Source of the DNA: Sycobia sp. Sy_11
Taxonomy: Eukaryota; Arthropoda; Insecta; Hymenoptera; Epichrysomallidae
Direction of reading: 5' to 3'
Length of the DNA: 64,000 bases
Assembly (NCBI GenBank): GCA_018907035.1
Contig: JACCIC010000098.1
Location: 1-64,000 of the forward strand
Position numbers and translations under genes: made by a program. The notes below the pieces were generated by a model, which searched no databases, was not told the DNA's origin, and saw only the letters and a program-made list of their open reading frames with translations. This document shows positions 27,542 to 42,592 of this stretch, in pieces. Within the stretch, counting starts at the first letter, position 1, and each line of letters starts with the position of its first letter.

Positions 27542-29367
27542 ATATATAAGTTTTGATTAAGACCACGATCTTATCCGTTTGAATGCCAAAAGTAAAGAAA
27601 GCCTTATGATAATATCGCACCAAGGCAGACAAGTGATCTGTTCTTAGACTTATTTTAGAATACAAAAGTTTCGATATTAGTAGAATGGATAAAGTATTCG
27701 AAGTGCATTTATCTGAGACCAGTCAAAGATTTCAATTATAATTCGATAAATACTGAATTCGGTAATATCTGTTTTGCTCAATTTCGAGATTTTTATGGAT
27801 CAATTTTATGCGAGCGATGCGAAGGTATAAAGGTGCGCAACTTTGTTATTGCACAATACAAAACGAAGGCTATAGTTAAAAGAAAAAGCACAAATTTTTA
27901 TTCGTGTCTATTTTCGAGCAGAGCTATTCGTTTATTTTTTTAACGCTCTCGTAGGCACTTTATTATAGAAAAATTATTAAGGAAACAGAAATTACGCGGC
28001 TGAAGAAAATTTCATTTTGGTATGTTACCACAGGATTAAAGCGTAGAATTGCTTGTATAGGTTTTTTTGACACTGAATGCAAATTTAATCAAAGATTTGA
28101 TACGGATTCAGGACGTTAAGCCTTGTAACCTTTCTAGCTCTAAAATAATGAAAACACAAGTTTCGAGTATTTCTAGATCTTTATTGAGCCTTTCATATTT
28201 AGGGTATGACGTTAGTTTAATTACTCACGATATTCAGGATTAAATTTTCGCTTTAACTTTTACGATCGGATGCTTTTTTTTTTTAAGCTGCACTATAAGC
28301 TTATGCTCTATTCCATTACGGAATGACGCCGTGAACCAAATGTATGGTGGGCAATAGGCTTATGAACTAATCTCTGTATATGACTATGATATGATGCCTC
28401 GGTGAATCTGGAACAACGGATAGAGGATGAAGTCAACGTAGAACACCATTCGGAGGAAAAAATACAGACGTTACGGTCACGAAGCCGAATTTATACTTTA
28501 ATTGCAAAATGAAGATTTAGTTCGCTGAAAAAAAAAGAAAACTGATTTCATAAATATTTTCTTTTTTCACCTTTTTTCCTCCATTTTTTTCTTCAAAATT
28601 TTACGAAGCTTTACTCGATGATTCGTAAGTCTTCGCAGATATTTCGTCACATCCCTTGGTTAATTCTATAAAACAATTCTCCGTAGATTGAATTCCGATG
28701 GTCCCACTGTCCAATGTAAGGGCAGGTGAAAATAAAACGAGCGGAAGTTTATCATCGACGTTGTGGATTGATTAAACAAAAATTGCCCTTCGAGGTATCA
28801 TGAGAAAACTTTTCGAGAAGTATATGATATCGAAACTTAAATACAAACTATAAACGTTTAACATAAGAAACTTAGAATATAAAGAATAGGCAGTTCGTAC
28901 GACGAATTCGAGTTAAATGGTACCGTATTTTATTTCGACTATGAAAAATTTATAAACCATTTTCAATAATCTCAAAGAATTATGGAATATTTTTTCTTAT
29001 AATTTATTTCACGGGCTGAGGGATCCTAAACTGTAAAGCTACAAATTTTGTTTTAAATCGCAATTGCGATGTCATAATTATTAAAAAGAAAAAAAATTTA
29101 CTTTGCTATACTGTTCAAGGGCAGCAAAAAATTGCATTCTTTATTGGATTAGCAAAATCGATTTGAGAAAGAAAATCTGGATTCAAATATTTGCAGAAAA
29201 ATGATACCATAAGTCAATAATTATAGTTTCACTTAAACATTGAAAGAATAACCTTCATAACAGTAAGTCATTCTATATCATATTCGGAAGGACACGGGCT
29301 ATATTTTTTTCAAATTCAAAAAAAATGATGGCAAAGTAGGAAGTATTTTACCAAAAATTACAAAACG

Positions 29368-29429
<62 letters not shown>

Positions 29430-29530
29430 TTATATAACGTCGCTTCCGTTTCTACAGGTGCTAATCTCATCGTCCTTTTCGAAAAGGTGCTATTGCAAAC
29501 AATTTTTTTTGCTTCAATGTCAGTTTCGAC
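26221..29530. other. Largely AT-rich segment, no gene seen
   Basis: Contains C and G runs near 26492-26502 and 26709-26720, TA tracts at 27295-27336, 27496-27538 and 29371-29415, and otherwise plain AT-rich DNA from 27.55 to 29.35 kb. Nothing coding is recognised. Confidence 0.55.
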
Positions 29531-29535
29531 CACTG

Positions 29536-29840
29536 ACTAAATATCCAGCTGCCTGGAGACCACTTTTACGCTCAGTTTCGTATTAGGACTGTAGAATACG
29601 ACGTCCCGGTTTCTCCGGTAAACTTCTACGGGAATTTTTGTATTTGGACGCTGGAAGGAGATATCTAGGTGTCTCTGGACGATTTCTACGGAGAAGTTCG
29701 TAAAAACCTCCTCTATAAGCCGTTCTGAGAAGTATTCTATCGGCCAAACACGAAACTCCCCGTAAAATTAGTCCCGTGACACCTGAAAGTAGCGTTCTAT
29801 CGCTGGAACACGAAAGTACAATATTGCCCTGAGAAGCCGT
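29536..29840. repeat. 60-bp-period degenerate repeat array with an orientation switch
   Basis: Successive 60-base stretches share the frame TTTCGTATTNGGAC...TTCTACGG. The anchors TTTCGTATTAGGACTGTAG, TTTTGTATTTGGACGCTGG and GTTCGTAAAAACC start at about 29576, 29636 and 29696. From about 29730 the same unit appears on the opposite strand: CCAAACACGAAACTCCC and GGAACACGAAAGTACA lie 60 bases apart, as do AGTATTCTATCGG and AGCGTTCTATCGC. The array therefore forms a large imperfect inverted repeat centred near 29715. It sits between two TA tracts (29371-29415 and 29859-29906). It could be a foldback-type element or a satellite fragment; I do not recognise the family. Confidence 0.75.
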
Positions 29841-29854
29841 ATTAATTAATATAG

Positions 29855-29908
<54 letters not shown>

Positions 29909-30673
29909 CATATTTTCGTAATTTAAATTCAATCTTGCGAATATTTAGCTACTGGTGCCAATTGAAATTGAAAGAAAAAACGGTTTGTAAAATAACACCA
30001 TTTCGAAGCGGACGTTGAGGTACTTTTTAAAGAAAAACGACGATAGGTAAAATTATCTGTAGAAATCTAGATTTATACATAGAGTAGTTTTTACATAAAT
30101 GTTATTGCATTGTTTAATTAATTGGTTAAATTAGTATCTCAGGCGAAGCCGAGACTGGGGATGCCGGTACGTATTATATACGTATTTACAACGGAACGTT
30201 CTCAGCGCCGTTTTATTCCTCAATTGAGTACCGGGGGTCTGAAAGGATCCATTTTAAAATCTGTCCTCTCCGAGGTTCGTCCGAAACAAATTAGAAAAAA
30301 GTGTTCGTTATTCCATGAAAATCGGACGTTCGAATGCGCACACCGTCCACTGAAAAGAGGAAAAAAAATCTTTATATATTACACAGATAGATAGAGGTGC
30401 CGTTTTTTGCCGGAACGTCGATTTATAATTGTCACGAATGCGCTTTTCCCAGCATCTCGCGACGTTATATCGTACGCGATAACACGTCGACTATGCAATT
30501 TCCTATATATATATATATATATATAGGTGAAAGCCAGAGCGGGACTCGATCGCGCTCGGATCCCGGCTCCAGATTGCCATCTACTGTACACGAAGGGAGA
30601 GAAAGCTCGCGGTTGCGCGTTCCGCCGGTTTCTTGTCGATTGTCGGTGTGTTATTTATATATGACATATATAT

Positions 30674-30718
<45 letters not shown>

Positions 30719-31200
30719 ATAGAGAGTACTAATGGATAGATATGGCAAGGGACCGAACAGGGGGACAGGCGAGGTTTTTCCTTTTTACTAAAAATCCTCC
30801 CGCCACCCCCCACGCCCTCCCATCCGCCGCCACTGCCATTCCGCGAGTGGGGGGGGGGCGTCACCGTTGCGGCAGGAAATTAAAGAGACGGGGATTTTAA
30901 ATTGGAAAAATAGCGCGAGCTCGCCGTCCCCATTTCTGTATCTATGCTTGCCGGGCTGCGGGTGAGCGAAAAATTCCCCTCACCCTCGCGCCTGTCCCTG
31001 TAAGCGATGACGGGAAAAGAGGACCGCCGCGCCATCGATGATGCCCCGCCTCCGCGAGGATGACGCGACACGGTATATACATATATATATATATATATAC
31101 ATGTAGCCCTTGTATCGTTGCGGAAAAACTCCGCAGCTCGCTCGGTGGCACGCGTGGGGGGGGGGGCGGGGGACGTCGAGTTTGAGCGGTGACTGCCGAT
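29841..31200. other. Mixed segment with repeats, no gene seen
   Basis: TA tracts (29859-29906, 30504-30525, 30678-30715, 31077-31100), a G run near 30850-30858 and another near 31158-31165. An open frame at 30122-30394 has no recognisable motif and needs a non-ATG start. Confidence 0.55.
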
Positions 31201-31668
31201 TGCGCCGTGGATGATTTTACGCTGACCGTTTTTAATTACGAAGCTCGCGCGCGTCGTGATTTTAATGGGATTGAAAAAGACTTTCGATATTACTATCGTT
31301 GCGTGGTCATTTTGTTTTCTTCTTCTTTTTGCTTTTCTCATTTTGACGAACAACGCGACGGTGTAGCTATTTTTTACTATTTTCATTCCTACTGTGGATT
31401 GACATAAACGAGCTTTAGTCTAGTGTTAGGTTAATAAAATTACCTTTAAGTGTGATATATTAAAAATACCATTTGATCCATCGAATCTTCCCTCGATTAA
31501 TGTGGCCATCATATTTAAACTCTGTTGCATTAAATGTTTTTTCGATGATTTTATCATCGTGACTAATTCTTTCCAAAATTCTATGCTCTTCGGTTTTTCA
31601 CGTATTGTTACAATATGTTTCTAAAAGTCAACAATCGAAATTTAGGAATATAATATTTTATACATTAC

Positions 31669-31700
<32 letters not shown>

Positions 31701-32580
31701 TTATTATAATAAATATTATAATAAATATTGTCAATGTTAACACCGACCAAGAAATGAAAAAGTCTGATTAAGAAAAGTATAGCAGGCGTTCTTTCTGATT
31801 AAAGTCTGCCATAAAAAACGGAAATCCTACTGTCGAATTTCAATTTAGGAAAAGTTAAAAGAAAAACTTTTAGTGCATTTTAAAAACTCGGCAAGGATTC
31901 TAGGGTTATTATAAGCCTTGTAGAAACAAAAGAGCCAATAAAAAATTTGTAGAATTCTTCACCAGCTATCCTACGATCACCTTGGATTCGACTTTTGACA
32001 CGATCGGAAAATGTTATTTGAAGGTCAAGAGCGTTTTTATTACAAAAATCTCGATTCTTCGCTGTGAAATAAAGCACAAAATGATAGCAAAAAATTAGGT
32101 TTGGGCACAGCCTTGGGCACTTATTATTATTTTCACTGTTCACGAAATCCGACCATCGGGTCTCCGTATTTTTATGGCAGACCTTTAATTCGTAAGTACG
32201 GTATATTTCTCGTAATTAAAAGAAAGAGCGAACGTTGAAATTCGTTTTCCACGCGCTTTCGAAGTTAAATTAAAAGCTTAATAAAGAAAAGGACAGAAGT
32301 CATTGCGATGGTTGTGTTATTTTACTGCGACGAAAGCAATTTTAGCAACGGACGAAAGTACAAATAAAGCAAGAGCGCATAACGTATGGAAAACCGGAAA
32401 ATCGTTAAAAATGATCCTCTACATAAACACCGTTTCTTTTTTTTTTTTTTTTTTTTTCTTTTGAAACCATCCCAGTGTACTCGCTCTGTGTACGCATCAT
32501 CGGCGTATTATACAGCGTGCATTTGCCTATTCGCCATTATTAGCAGATTTCCCATCCGCGGCGCGTCCGCGTACGGGGCG
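31201..32580. other. AT-rich quiet segment, nothing recognised
   Basis: Plain AT-rich DNA with a short TA run (31670-31693) and a T homopolymer (about 32436-32457). Confidence 0.55.
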
Positions 32581-33063
32581 CGGTACAATGCGCGCGCGCG
32601 CGCGCAGACGCAGAAGTAGCAATCTCGCTCGTCGGACAAAACGCCGAACGAGCCGCGCGGAAAATAGCGGGTCCGCTACCTACTCGCCCCCGCCGCCGGC
32701 CTGCTTGACACAAAGCTCGCAATTTCTTCGGGCTTAATTGTAAATTCGGAACAATGAGCGGGCTCCGTCGGCGGAGGGAGGGGCCGACGGCAAAAAGTAT
32801 ATTTCGCAACAATTGGCGTTGAATCGAGACGGCGAGGCTCCTCGTCCTCACCACCCCCCCCCCCCCGCACACCCGTACCCTCCCACAAGTATTATCCGAC
32901 AGTAATTAACGTTCTAAATTGAGCCGTTGTCCGTCGGTTTATTGGCTTGGCACGCGCGCTCGCGCTCGCGCACACGTACACGCATACGCGCACACACACT
33001 CGCGCACGTACGCGCGCAGAGGCACAATACCACAGAATGATAGACGCGCCCGGACATACAGAG

Positions 33064-33119
<56 letters not shown>

Positions 33120-33620
33120 TTGATTCCTGGTACGACAAGTTCAAATCCGAGGAAATTGGCCGCGAGCGCGCGCCTCCGCCGCTCCGCGCAGTCGATATTG
33201 TCAATCCGGCGACGGAACGAGGGCGTATGGGGCGAAGGAGCGTTGGCGATGGGCGGCTGTGGGGGCGACGGGGGGGGGAGGCGTTTTAAAGGACGTCAGC
33301 GCGCGGGAGCACGAGATATACATCGTGATTGGAAGTGACGGGGCCGTGAGGTGGCGGGGGGGGGGGCGTGGGGCTGCTTTCCTTTCGAGGTCGTCCCCTT
33401 CCATCTATCCTCTTTCTCCGAGCTGTGTTTTAGCCGGAGAAAGCGCCGCTTCCTTTCTGCTATATACATATATATATATATATATATATCTTGTATTATT
33501 GAAGTCTCATAATGCCGCGAGATTAGGATTGGGTTTTCCTGAGGTCGTCCGCTCGTGGGCGGCGAGGGGGGGGGTGTAATGGGATCTCGATGAAAGTGCC
33601 CTCGGGACGAGATGGCTTGT
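32581..33620. repeat. GC-rich microsatellite block, no gene seen
   Basis: CG run (about 32590-32605), C run (about 32853-32866), CA/CG mixture (about 32952-33018), a GA tract (about 33061-33115), G runs near 33270 and 33356-33367, and a TA run (33470-33490). Frames on both strands are repeat-driven. Confidence 0.6.
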
Positions 33621-34900
33621 CTCGAGGTTTATGTTAAATGAACGTCAGTCTCTGTACGGGGATATCGATAAGAAGGCTTCGTTTACGCGTATAGATCACC
33701 ATATCTCTATGGAGCAGTTGTAATTGTGACGAGTCAAAAATGTCACTTTTATACAGCCGAGTCTGGACTTATCATTGTATTTCACGAGATCCATATGTAT
33801 ACTACAGTCGACGTTTCTCTTATTCGTGCTACAAAGGCTATATATATTTGCCTAATACGTGCATCAGAACTAATTTGCGACAGCCTTAAGCATTATATTA
33901 ATACTTTAATCAATTCGATAAAATGACCGATGAGTTATAAATAGCTGAAAATGATATCATAAAAATTTCTTTACGTCATTTTTTCGAATATTCGATTTTA
34001 AATCATTTATATTAGTATTATTATTGTATAATTAAATTGATCAATATTAATCGAATATTATATGCATTAATTCTGCTAATAGAAATGCACGTGTTTGACG
34101 TATATTTTGCTCATGATGACAATATCGTCAGCTCAAAGTGTAACACACTGTATCCAATGAAAATGTTTCAACAATCCAGTCCGAATTACAGTCTTTAAGG
34201 AAAAGAATATCTCAACTTAGATCTTCAATGGAATCGAGCTCTCGCGCCAATTTGGAATAAAAAAAAAGATTCCAATTAAAATTCTAAATGGACAGGATTC
34301 CCATTGAAAATTCAATTTCCATTACGTTGTTTAGATTTTCCATTTGGAATTCTGTCCTTTCAAATTACGATCTCGATATGCCCAAGGCGTAATCAACGAT
34401 GAAATTTTGTTTTTACATACGGAAATTGAAACACATATACATTAAAAATATTAGGGTTGAATTTTGATATAAAATCAAGAAATTCGTGCTTATGAATATT
34501 TTCGTTAGAAATCTCTATGAGTAAAAAATTATAAAATCCATCCCAAAATCACTTGATCCAACGTGTAAAGACAAACACAGACGATATTCTAATTCATAAT
34601 TTGAACAAACGAGTGTTTGCCAATTGAACACAGTCAATTATTTCACAGTTTATACATCCTCTAGACTGGGATCCCTTCGTGGAGGACTAAATTTTTTGTG
34701 TACATTAGTTACTTTATACATTGCCATTTTTACGAAACTGGCCGAAACGTTTTGCTAAAAGAAAAAACACCTACGGAAGGTAAATGCGACTGGCATTCGA
34801 CGGCGGTGTTTTTATTCTTTCTTTGTCACCCCTTAACATCTGTACAGGCATAATAATCGTCCACCGAAACAAGAATAAATCCAGGCTCGAACGGCTAGAA
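33621..34900. other. AT-rich quiet segment with one hairpin
   Basis: Plain AT-rich DNA apart from the inverted repeat at 34280-34366. Confidence 0.55.
34280..34366. repeat. Imperfect inverted repeat (hairpin)
   Basis: Left arm 34280-34310 (core GGACAGGATTCCC) and right arm 34336-34366 (core GGAATTCTGTCC) are roughly complementary over about 31 bases, with a few mismatches and small gaps and a 25-base loop. It could be a MITE remnant or a small foldback. A pre-miRNA is possible in size but unsupported. Confidence 0.6.
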
Positions 34901-35874
34901 ATATAATACTTTGAATAACGAACAATCGTTGAACCGCGGCCGTGTATCCTCTCCTCCCCCCTCCCCCATTTACAAGTCCTAATTTGCAGGAAGCTTTGCG
35001 GGGAGCAGACGGGAAAATTCCGGCGTCGTACGAAATACCCTCGCCGACCACCGAAAAAAGGGCAGAGGTGCAGCGCTTCCCCATAAAGCGAGACGAACGT
35101 ACGGCAATAATGGGCGCGCGATGGCCAAGAACGAGCTGTCCCGCGCAATTCATCCGTCCGATAAGCACACACACACATCGCCATACGCGTCACACGCATA
35201 TTATACACGCGGCCGCTCTGCAGCCGAAACGAGCGCGGCCCCCGTCCCGTCCCTCTCCCGCCCGTTACACGGTCCGAAACAATATAAGCACATCGCCGTC
35301 GAGCGGAGGACGTGGCCGAGGGGGGCTTCGGGTGGATGGGGCGAGGGCGAAAGCATCGACGGAGGCTATAAAGAAAGGGGGAGGGCGGGGGGGGGGAGAG
35401 AAAAAAGGAAGAAGCGGGAGCTGGCGCAGGAACGCGCACGTCTCCCTCTCGCAATCGACTCGATTCCCGAATCCGTATATACACATACAAGTTGTTCTCC
35501 TTTTGAATCTGCGCGCAAGCCGACCATCCTCTCCCCCATCCCCCCCCCCCCCGCCCCGGCGACAATTCCAATTCGACGATCGAGATTCGGCGGGGCGGGA
35601 TGGGGGGGCGAACTTCCTCTCCCTTTCTCTCGCCCTCCTCCACCCACCCGTCGACTTTTCGGACGTTTCAATCAGACGCGATCCTGCATCGGCGGCCACT
35701 TCGTCGCTCTCAATGCATGTTTTAATGAAAAAAAAAAAAAACATCCCCTTCTGCTCTCTCTCTCTCTCTTCTCTCTCAACCCCATTGTCCGCGGGACCAT
35801 CCGTCCGTCCGGTCGCTCCGCAATGGGAGTTGTTCGCTCTCCATTTCTCACTCTATAACTGATGGCGCGCGCAC

Positions 35875-35919
<45 letters not shown>

Positions 35920-36865
35920 TCTCTCTTTCTCGTCCGCGTTCCGTGCTCTCTTATTCCGTTGATTTGCCCAGTCCCGGGTCGCGAGCATAATCTACGTGCA
36001 CGCGGAGGCCGCGAGCCCTTTCGCCGAGCGCTTCTTGTCTCTCGGATTTTTGGACGGAGTCCAAGGCCGGACGGGGCGCGGAGGGGCCGGCCATCGCGCT
36101 CGACGTCGCGTCGGTGACTTTTTGATTCGAGCCCGCGGCTGCCCAGCAGCGTTGCCGCGGCCCGTCGGCGTCGGTGGGCGGATGTTTTTTTATTTCTTGC
36201 CCCCCCCCCCACCTCCCTCGACCTCTCCTTTTACCTCGTGCACGCCGTGCCTCGCTTTTTCTCGTATATAATACGCAGCGATGGGCAGTATACGTTTGCG
36301 TACGTATGGGCGCGCGGGTGTGCGCGGATGACGAGTTCCCGGCAAACCAGGATTTTTGGCAGGGATACAGAAGAGCGCGGAGCTGGAATTTGGGGGGGGG
36401 GGGGATGGGAGCGACGGTCGTAAACCATCCGCCGTCATATACGTATGCGCTTTCGACAGTCGGTGCACTTTTTCGGTTCTCTATTTATTTTTGCCCTTTC
36501 TTTTTTTTTTTTTTTTTTTTTTTTTTGACTTTTCGTTCATTTCACGTAGCGCTCCTCCACGATCCGAAACGAGACCGAAGTACGCGGGTATAGAGAGGTG
36601 GACAGCGGGCCCGCGTTACCGTTGTACTTTTCTCCCGGTGCCTCGTCGCAATTCAGGAGAGCGCACGTGTATGTATGGGCTAATTTTAGCGGATTGCACG
36701 GTGCAGCAGATGGATTCGAAGCTATGAACGGCGACGGGAAAAGTTGGAACGGTGAACGGTATATAATGCGTAATGTGTAAAATTTTGTAAAATCGAATAT
36801 GGCTCGCGCCCCGATACGTAGGCGTTGGAGAGGTCGTACAGTAGACTGAAAGGAAATTTTTTCTA
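34901..36865. repeat. GC-rich low-complexity block, no supported gene
   Basis: G- and C-rich patches (35384-35400, 35540-35557, 36199-36210), CT near 35756-35780, a TA tract (35876-35917), a G run (36391-36402) and a T homopolymer (about 36501-36526). Long frames on both strands (34771-35862, 35996-36996) overlap heavily and lack any domain. Confidence 0.55.
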
Positions 36866-37085
36866 ATATCAAGTAAAGATTTACTTGTTTCGTAGCAGGT
36901 AAATCGTTTTATTAAATTAAGAAAATATTCACTAGGTTTCATACGACCTGGTTTGACGAAGTGGACTCTTGCTGGATCAAGTAAATACTTCCTCATTATG
37001 AAGAAGATACTTTTTCAAATTAAGAATCAAAGTTACTCGGTACAAAATAAGAAAATATTTACTTGATAACAGACATTAATTTCTG
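36866..37085. mobile_element. Dispersed repeat, copy 1 (possible MITE remnant)
   Basis: Shares an ordered series of blocks with 44271-44470: AAATTAAGA, GACCTGGTTTGACG, GGACTCTTGCTGGATCAAGT, a short stem around GAAGAAGAT, and AAGAAAATATTTACTTGATAA followed by AGACATT. The left edge carries the small inverted repeat CAAGTAAA-GA-TTTACTTG (from about 36870). No coding capacity is seen. Family unknown. Confidence 0.7.
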
Positions 37086-38000
37086 TGTAGTAGCTCTGAT
37101 GGTGCCAGGGCCTGACGGTATCGGAAAATTTGTTGCCGATGAAAAAGTATTTATTAATATTACGCCATCCAACTTGGGTATACAAGGGCCATTCAAATAA
37201 ATAGTAATTTTCTGGGCTCGGGAGTCTGAGGGAAAAATGGCATTGAACAATCACGGTTCTTCTAGTACTCATGGCAGCAAAGTTGTGGAAAAATTTGCCC
37301 TGACTACGTTTGTAATAAAATATTGTACTCCGGTAAAGAAATTATATCCTACTCTGTTTTTTTTATTAGAAGAGCTTTAGATCCAAAAACTTTAAATGGG
37401 CTCGTGTTCCAGACGAATGAAATCTACCTCGCTGAAATTGGATCCAGTCTGTTACTTATGCGCACTGTCCGCTCCTTGCAAACATATAGACATCTTCTAT
37501 GATCATAGAATTTCCGCCGCACTTATTTTGTACGAAAAAGGACAAAAGCTCTTTTCTGACCTGTGGATCTGCATAAAATCTTATTGATCATGGCGATTGC
37601 TTAAATGACAAAATGATTTCACCAAATTTAGTGAAAAAAAACATTTATTAAAATTATATAATTTATTATTGATAGCTGTACAGGGAATATTTCGCTAATC
37701 TCATATCCGCTCGTATAGTTAATGCAATTTTATGAACAGAATAAATTGAGTGGGGGGGGGGGTTCACAATTTTCAATAAAGTATCTGGGAGATAAAAGAG
37801 ATAGAGAATACATAAATACCAGCTCCAGAAAAATCTTGATTTAACCCTAATCGCATTCGTTCGTTTATAATTTATAGCCGAAAAAATTTGTAGTCCTTCT
37901 CCAAACGTATTCATTGCTTAGCTACAAATAATCTATTTTATATACATATAGATCAAGGACAGGAGACTTTTTTCGATCCCCTCTTCCACTCCGCCTCGAA
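37086..38000. other. AT-rich quiet segment, nothing recognised
   Basis: Plain DNA with a G run near 37753-37762. Open frames at 37033-37272 and 37396-37587 have no recognisable motif. Confidence 0.5.
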
Positions 38001-40100
<2,100 letters not shown>

Positions 40101-40548
40101 AACTACATATATACATATATATATATGTGTATATTCGTGAGACTAGTGCCGCGGATCAACCTCCGACCCCCGACCCCATAGATTTATTATGGGGTCCGGA
40201 TTAACCGTGTAACCACCCCCCTCGCGGTTCTCGCCCATAATCCTTTGGACTCAATGGCAAGGCGCGCCTTCCCGGAAGAAGAGGACAACCTGCCGACCCC
40301 CGTTCCATAATTGGGCGTGGGGGGGATGGGGACTTTGACGATATTTCCGTCAAAGAAGCCGTCTTTATAGGATTGACAGAGGCAGGGAGGGCGGGAATTA
40401 TAAAGTCGCCTGGCGCACGAGACAATGGGACGGACGTATAGGGCAATTGTCGAGTACAAAACTTATACGAGCCCGACGGGGGTTGCTGGGGCGGCGCAAC
40501 GCGCTCGGAGTCAAATTTGCCGCGAAAGAGGTTATTAGTACACGTATC

Positions 40549-40598
<50 letters not shown>

Positions 40599-42170
40599 CG
40601 TAGAGGAGATCCATATTATGTGCCCAGATTCAGAATTCCATTTTCGCCGTAACGTCGCTCATTCTTCCTCGCCACTGATTCTTCTTATTATCGTGTAATT
40701 ATGTTGCCGTGTCGGCAATTGTCCCCGCAATACCTTTTGTTGTAACATACATAATATACACTTACAAGATTAATTAAACGCGTTTATAATTGATTGCGGT
40801 GGGCCAATCGGGACAATCGGATACAGAAATAATTCGCATAAGCCTTTTCCTAATCGCCACATTGTTCCGTGAAAAAGCTCCTCCCCCCCCACCGCAATTA
40901 GCATAATTTTATGCGCGCGCACTTGTGGTTTATCGTTTGATTTATATATGCATATACGTCTATGTTAAATTGAGATCTGAAGATGGGAAAGGATTGATGA
41001 GCTCGAGGGTCAATTGTTGCACGATCTATGAAGTTATTAAAGTCAGTTTTAATTCCAAGGATTACAGTGTTAATCCTTTATAGATGCTCTTACCCGAAAT
41101 GTATTCGAATGAATTCGAGATTATAATTATTGAAATGTGCAGATGTATTGCTGGATTTTACCGTCGATAACCGCATAGATACAGATATATCGGTCATGAA
41201 AAGGGTTAAGCAATAATTTTTCATACAAGTCTATCTTGAATCAAATTTAAAGAGATATTTGGGTCTGGAAGTTTATTACATATATATAGGCTAACGGTCG
41301 AGGATTAAATGTAAAATCCCATTAATGTCGATTGTGGTGGTAAATGACTCGCCGAAAATTACTTTCGTAATTCTAATGTAGTTAATCTTCAATTAGGACT
41401 TGATGAAATTTGTTTTTTTTTCTTTTTTTATTCTGAAATCGACGCGTATTACGGACTTTTTTTGATAAGCATGCTGCAGCATTGAAATCAGCAAAATTCA
41501 AAACAACGTATCTCAATGTCTTCTTTTTAATTATTCCACTTCTTTTTAATAATATCCAAATTAAAGATCATAATTAGAAGCGTCCAAAGTTGCCGATTGC
41601 ACACGCATTAATCCATGAACGAATTTTTAATATATTCGATTTGAATCAACTAGTACGTTATTTTTACAAGAATTTGATGTAAATAATTGTGATTTTCCGA
41701 TTAAAATGAAAAAAAAAAAATACAATTTTAATTGATCTATCGAAAAATTTGTAATAATTATTGACTAAATAATATCTGGTACATTCTGATATATCTAATG
41801 TCAAATTAATTAAGACAGGTTAAATAAATTTCTTTCTGCGCGTGTCAGCTAAACGACATACATTCATCAAAAAAAGAAAACGTGTGAAAAGCTTGGCGAG
41901 AATCCTTCTTGTTGTACTTGAAATACAGCACAGACTATCTCAATGGTAACAACCTAAAAAAAAAAAGAAGGATTTTTTACCCTCGACGCTAGTCTCGACG
42001 AGATTAAATTAGAAGCAAAAAAACACTTGCGCGTCGCGAATGTTGAAGGAAACGCAGCGAATTTATACGCAAGGCAAAAATTTCACTCAGCCATTACATT
42101 GCAAAATAGTTGACGGGAGCAAAGTAACAACGTTATAACAGCCGCACTCGATTTTTCCTGGTTAAACTAT
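40101..42170. other. Mixed then AT-rich segment, nothing recognised
   Basis: GC-richer to about 40.5 kb, a TA tract (40555-40593), then plain AT-rich DNA to 42.17 kb with short A and T runs. No gene or RNA feature seen. Confidence 0.55.
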
Positions 42171-42209
42171 TGTATAGAATTGTGTATATGCATCTATGTA
42201 TTTATACAA

Positions 42210-42258
<49 letters not shown>

Positions 42259-42533
42259 TGCGCGCCGATATAATTTAATTAAAATCCCGGCAGTTCCGCG
42301 GCACGTCCGCGGAGTTCGACAAAGCGCCTTAACGAACTTATTACAAGCATTGTAATGTTTAATTAGTCATAACGAGCAAATAAACCGGCTCTCATGACAC
42401 GTGTACACTGTGCATATTCATATATATATTATATATGCATATGTATATGTGTAACTATATATACGTATAACATAAACGCATATGGATCCCGACATCAAAC
42501 GTATTCAGTGCCCGCCTCGTGTAGACCAAATTA

Positions 42534-42592
<59 letters not shown>

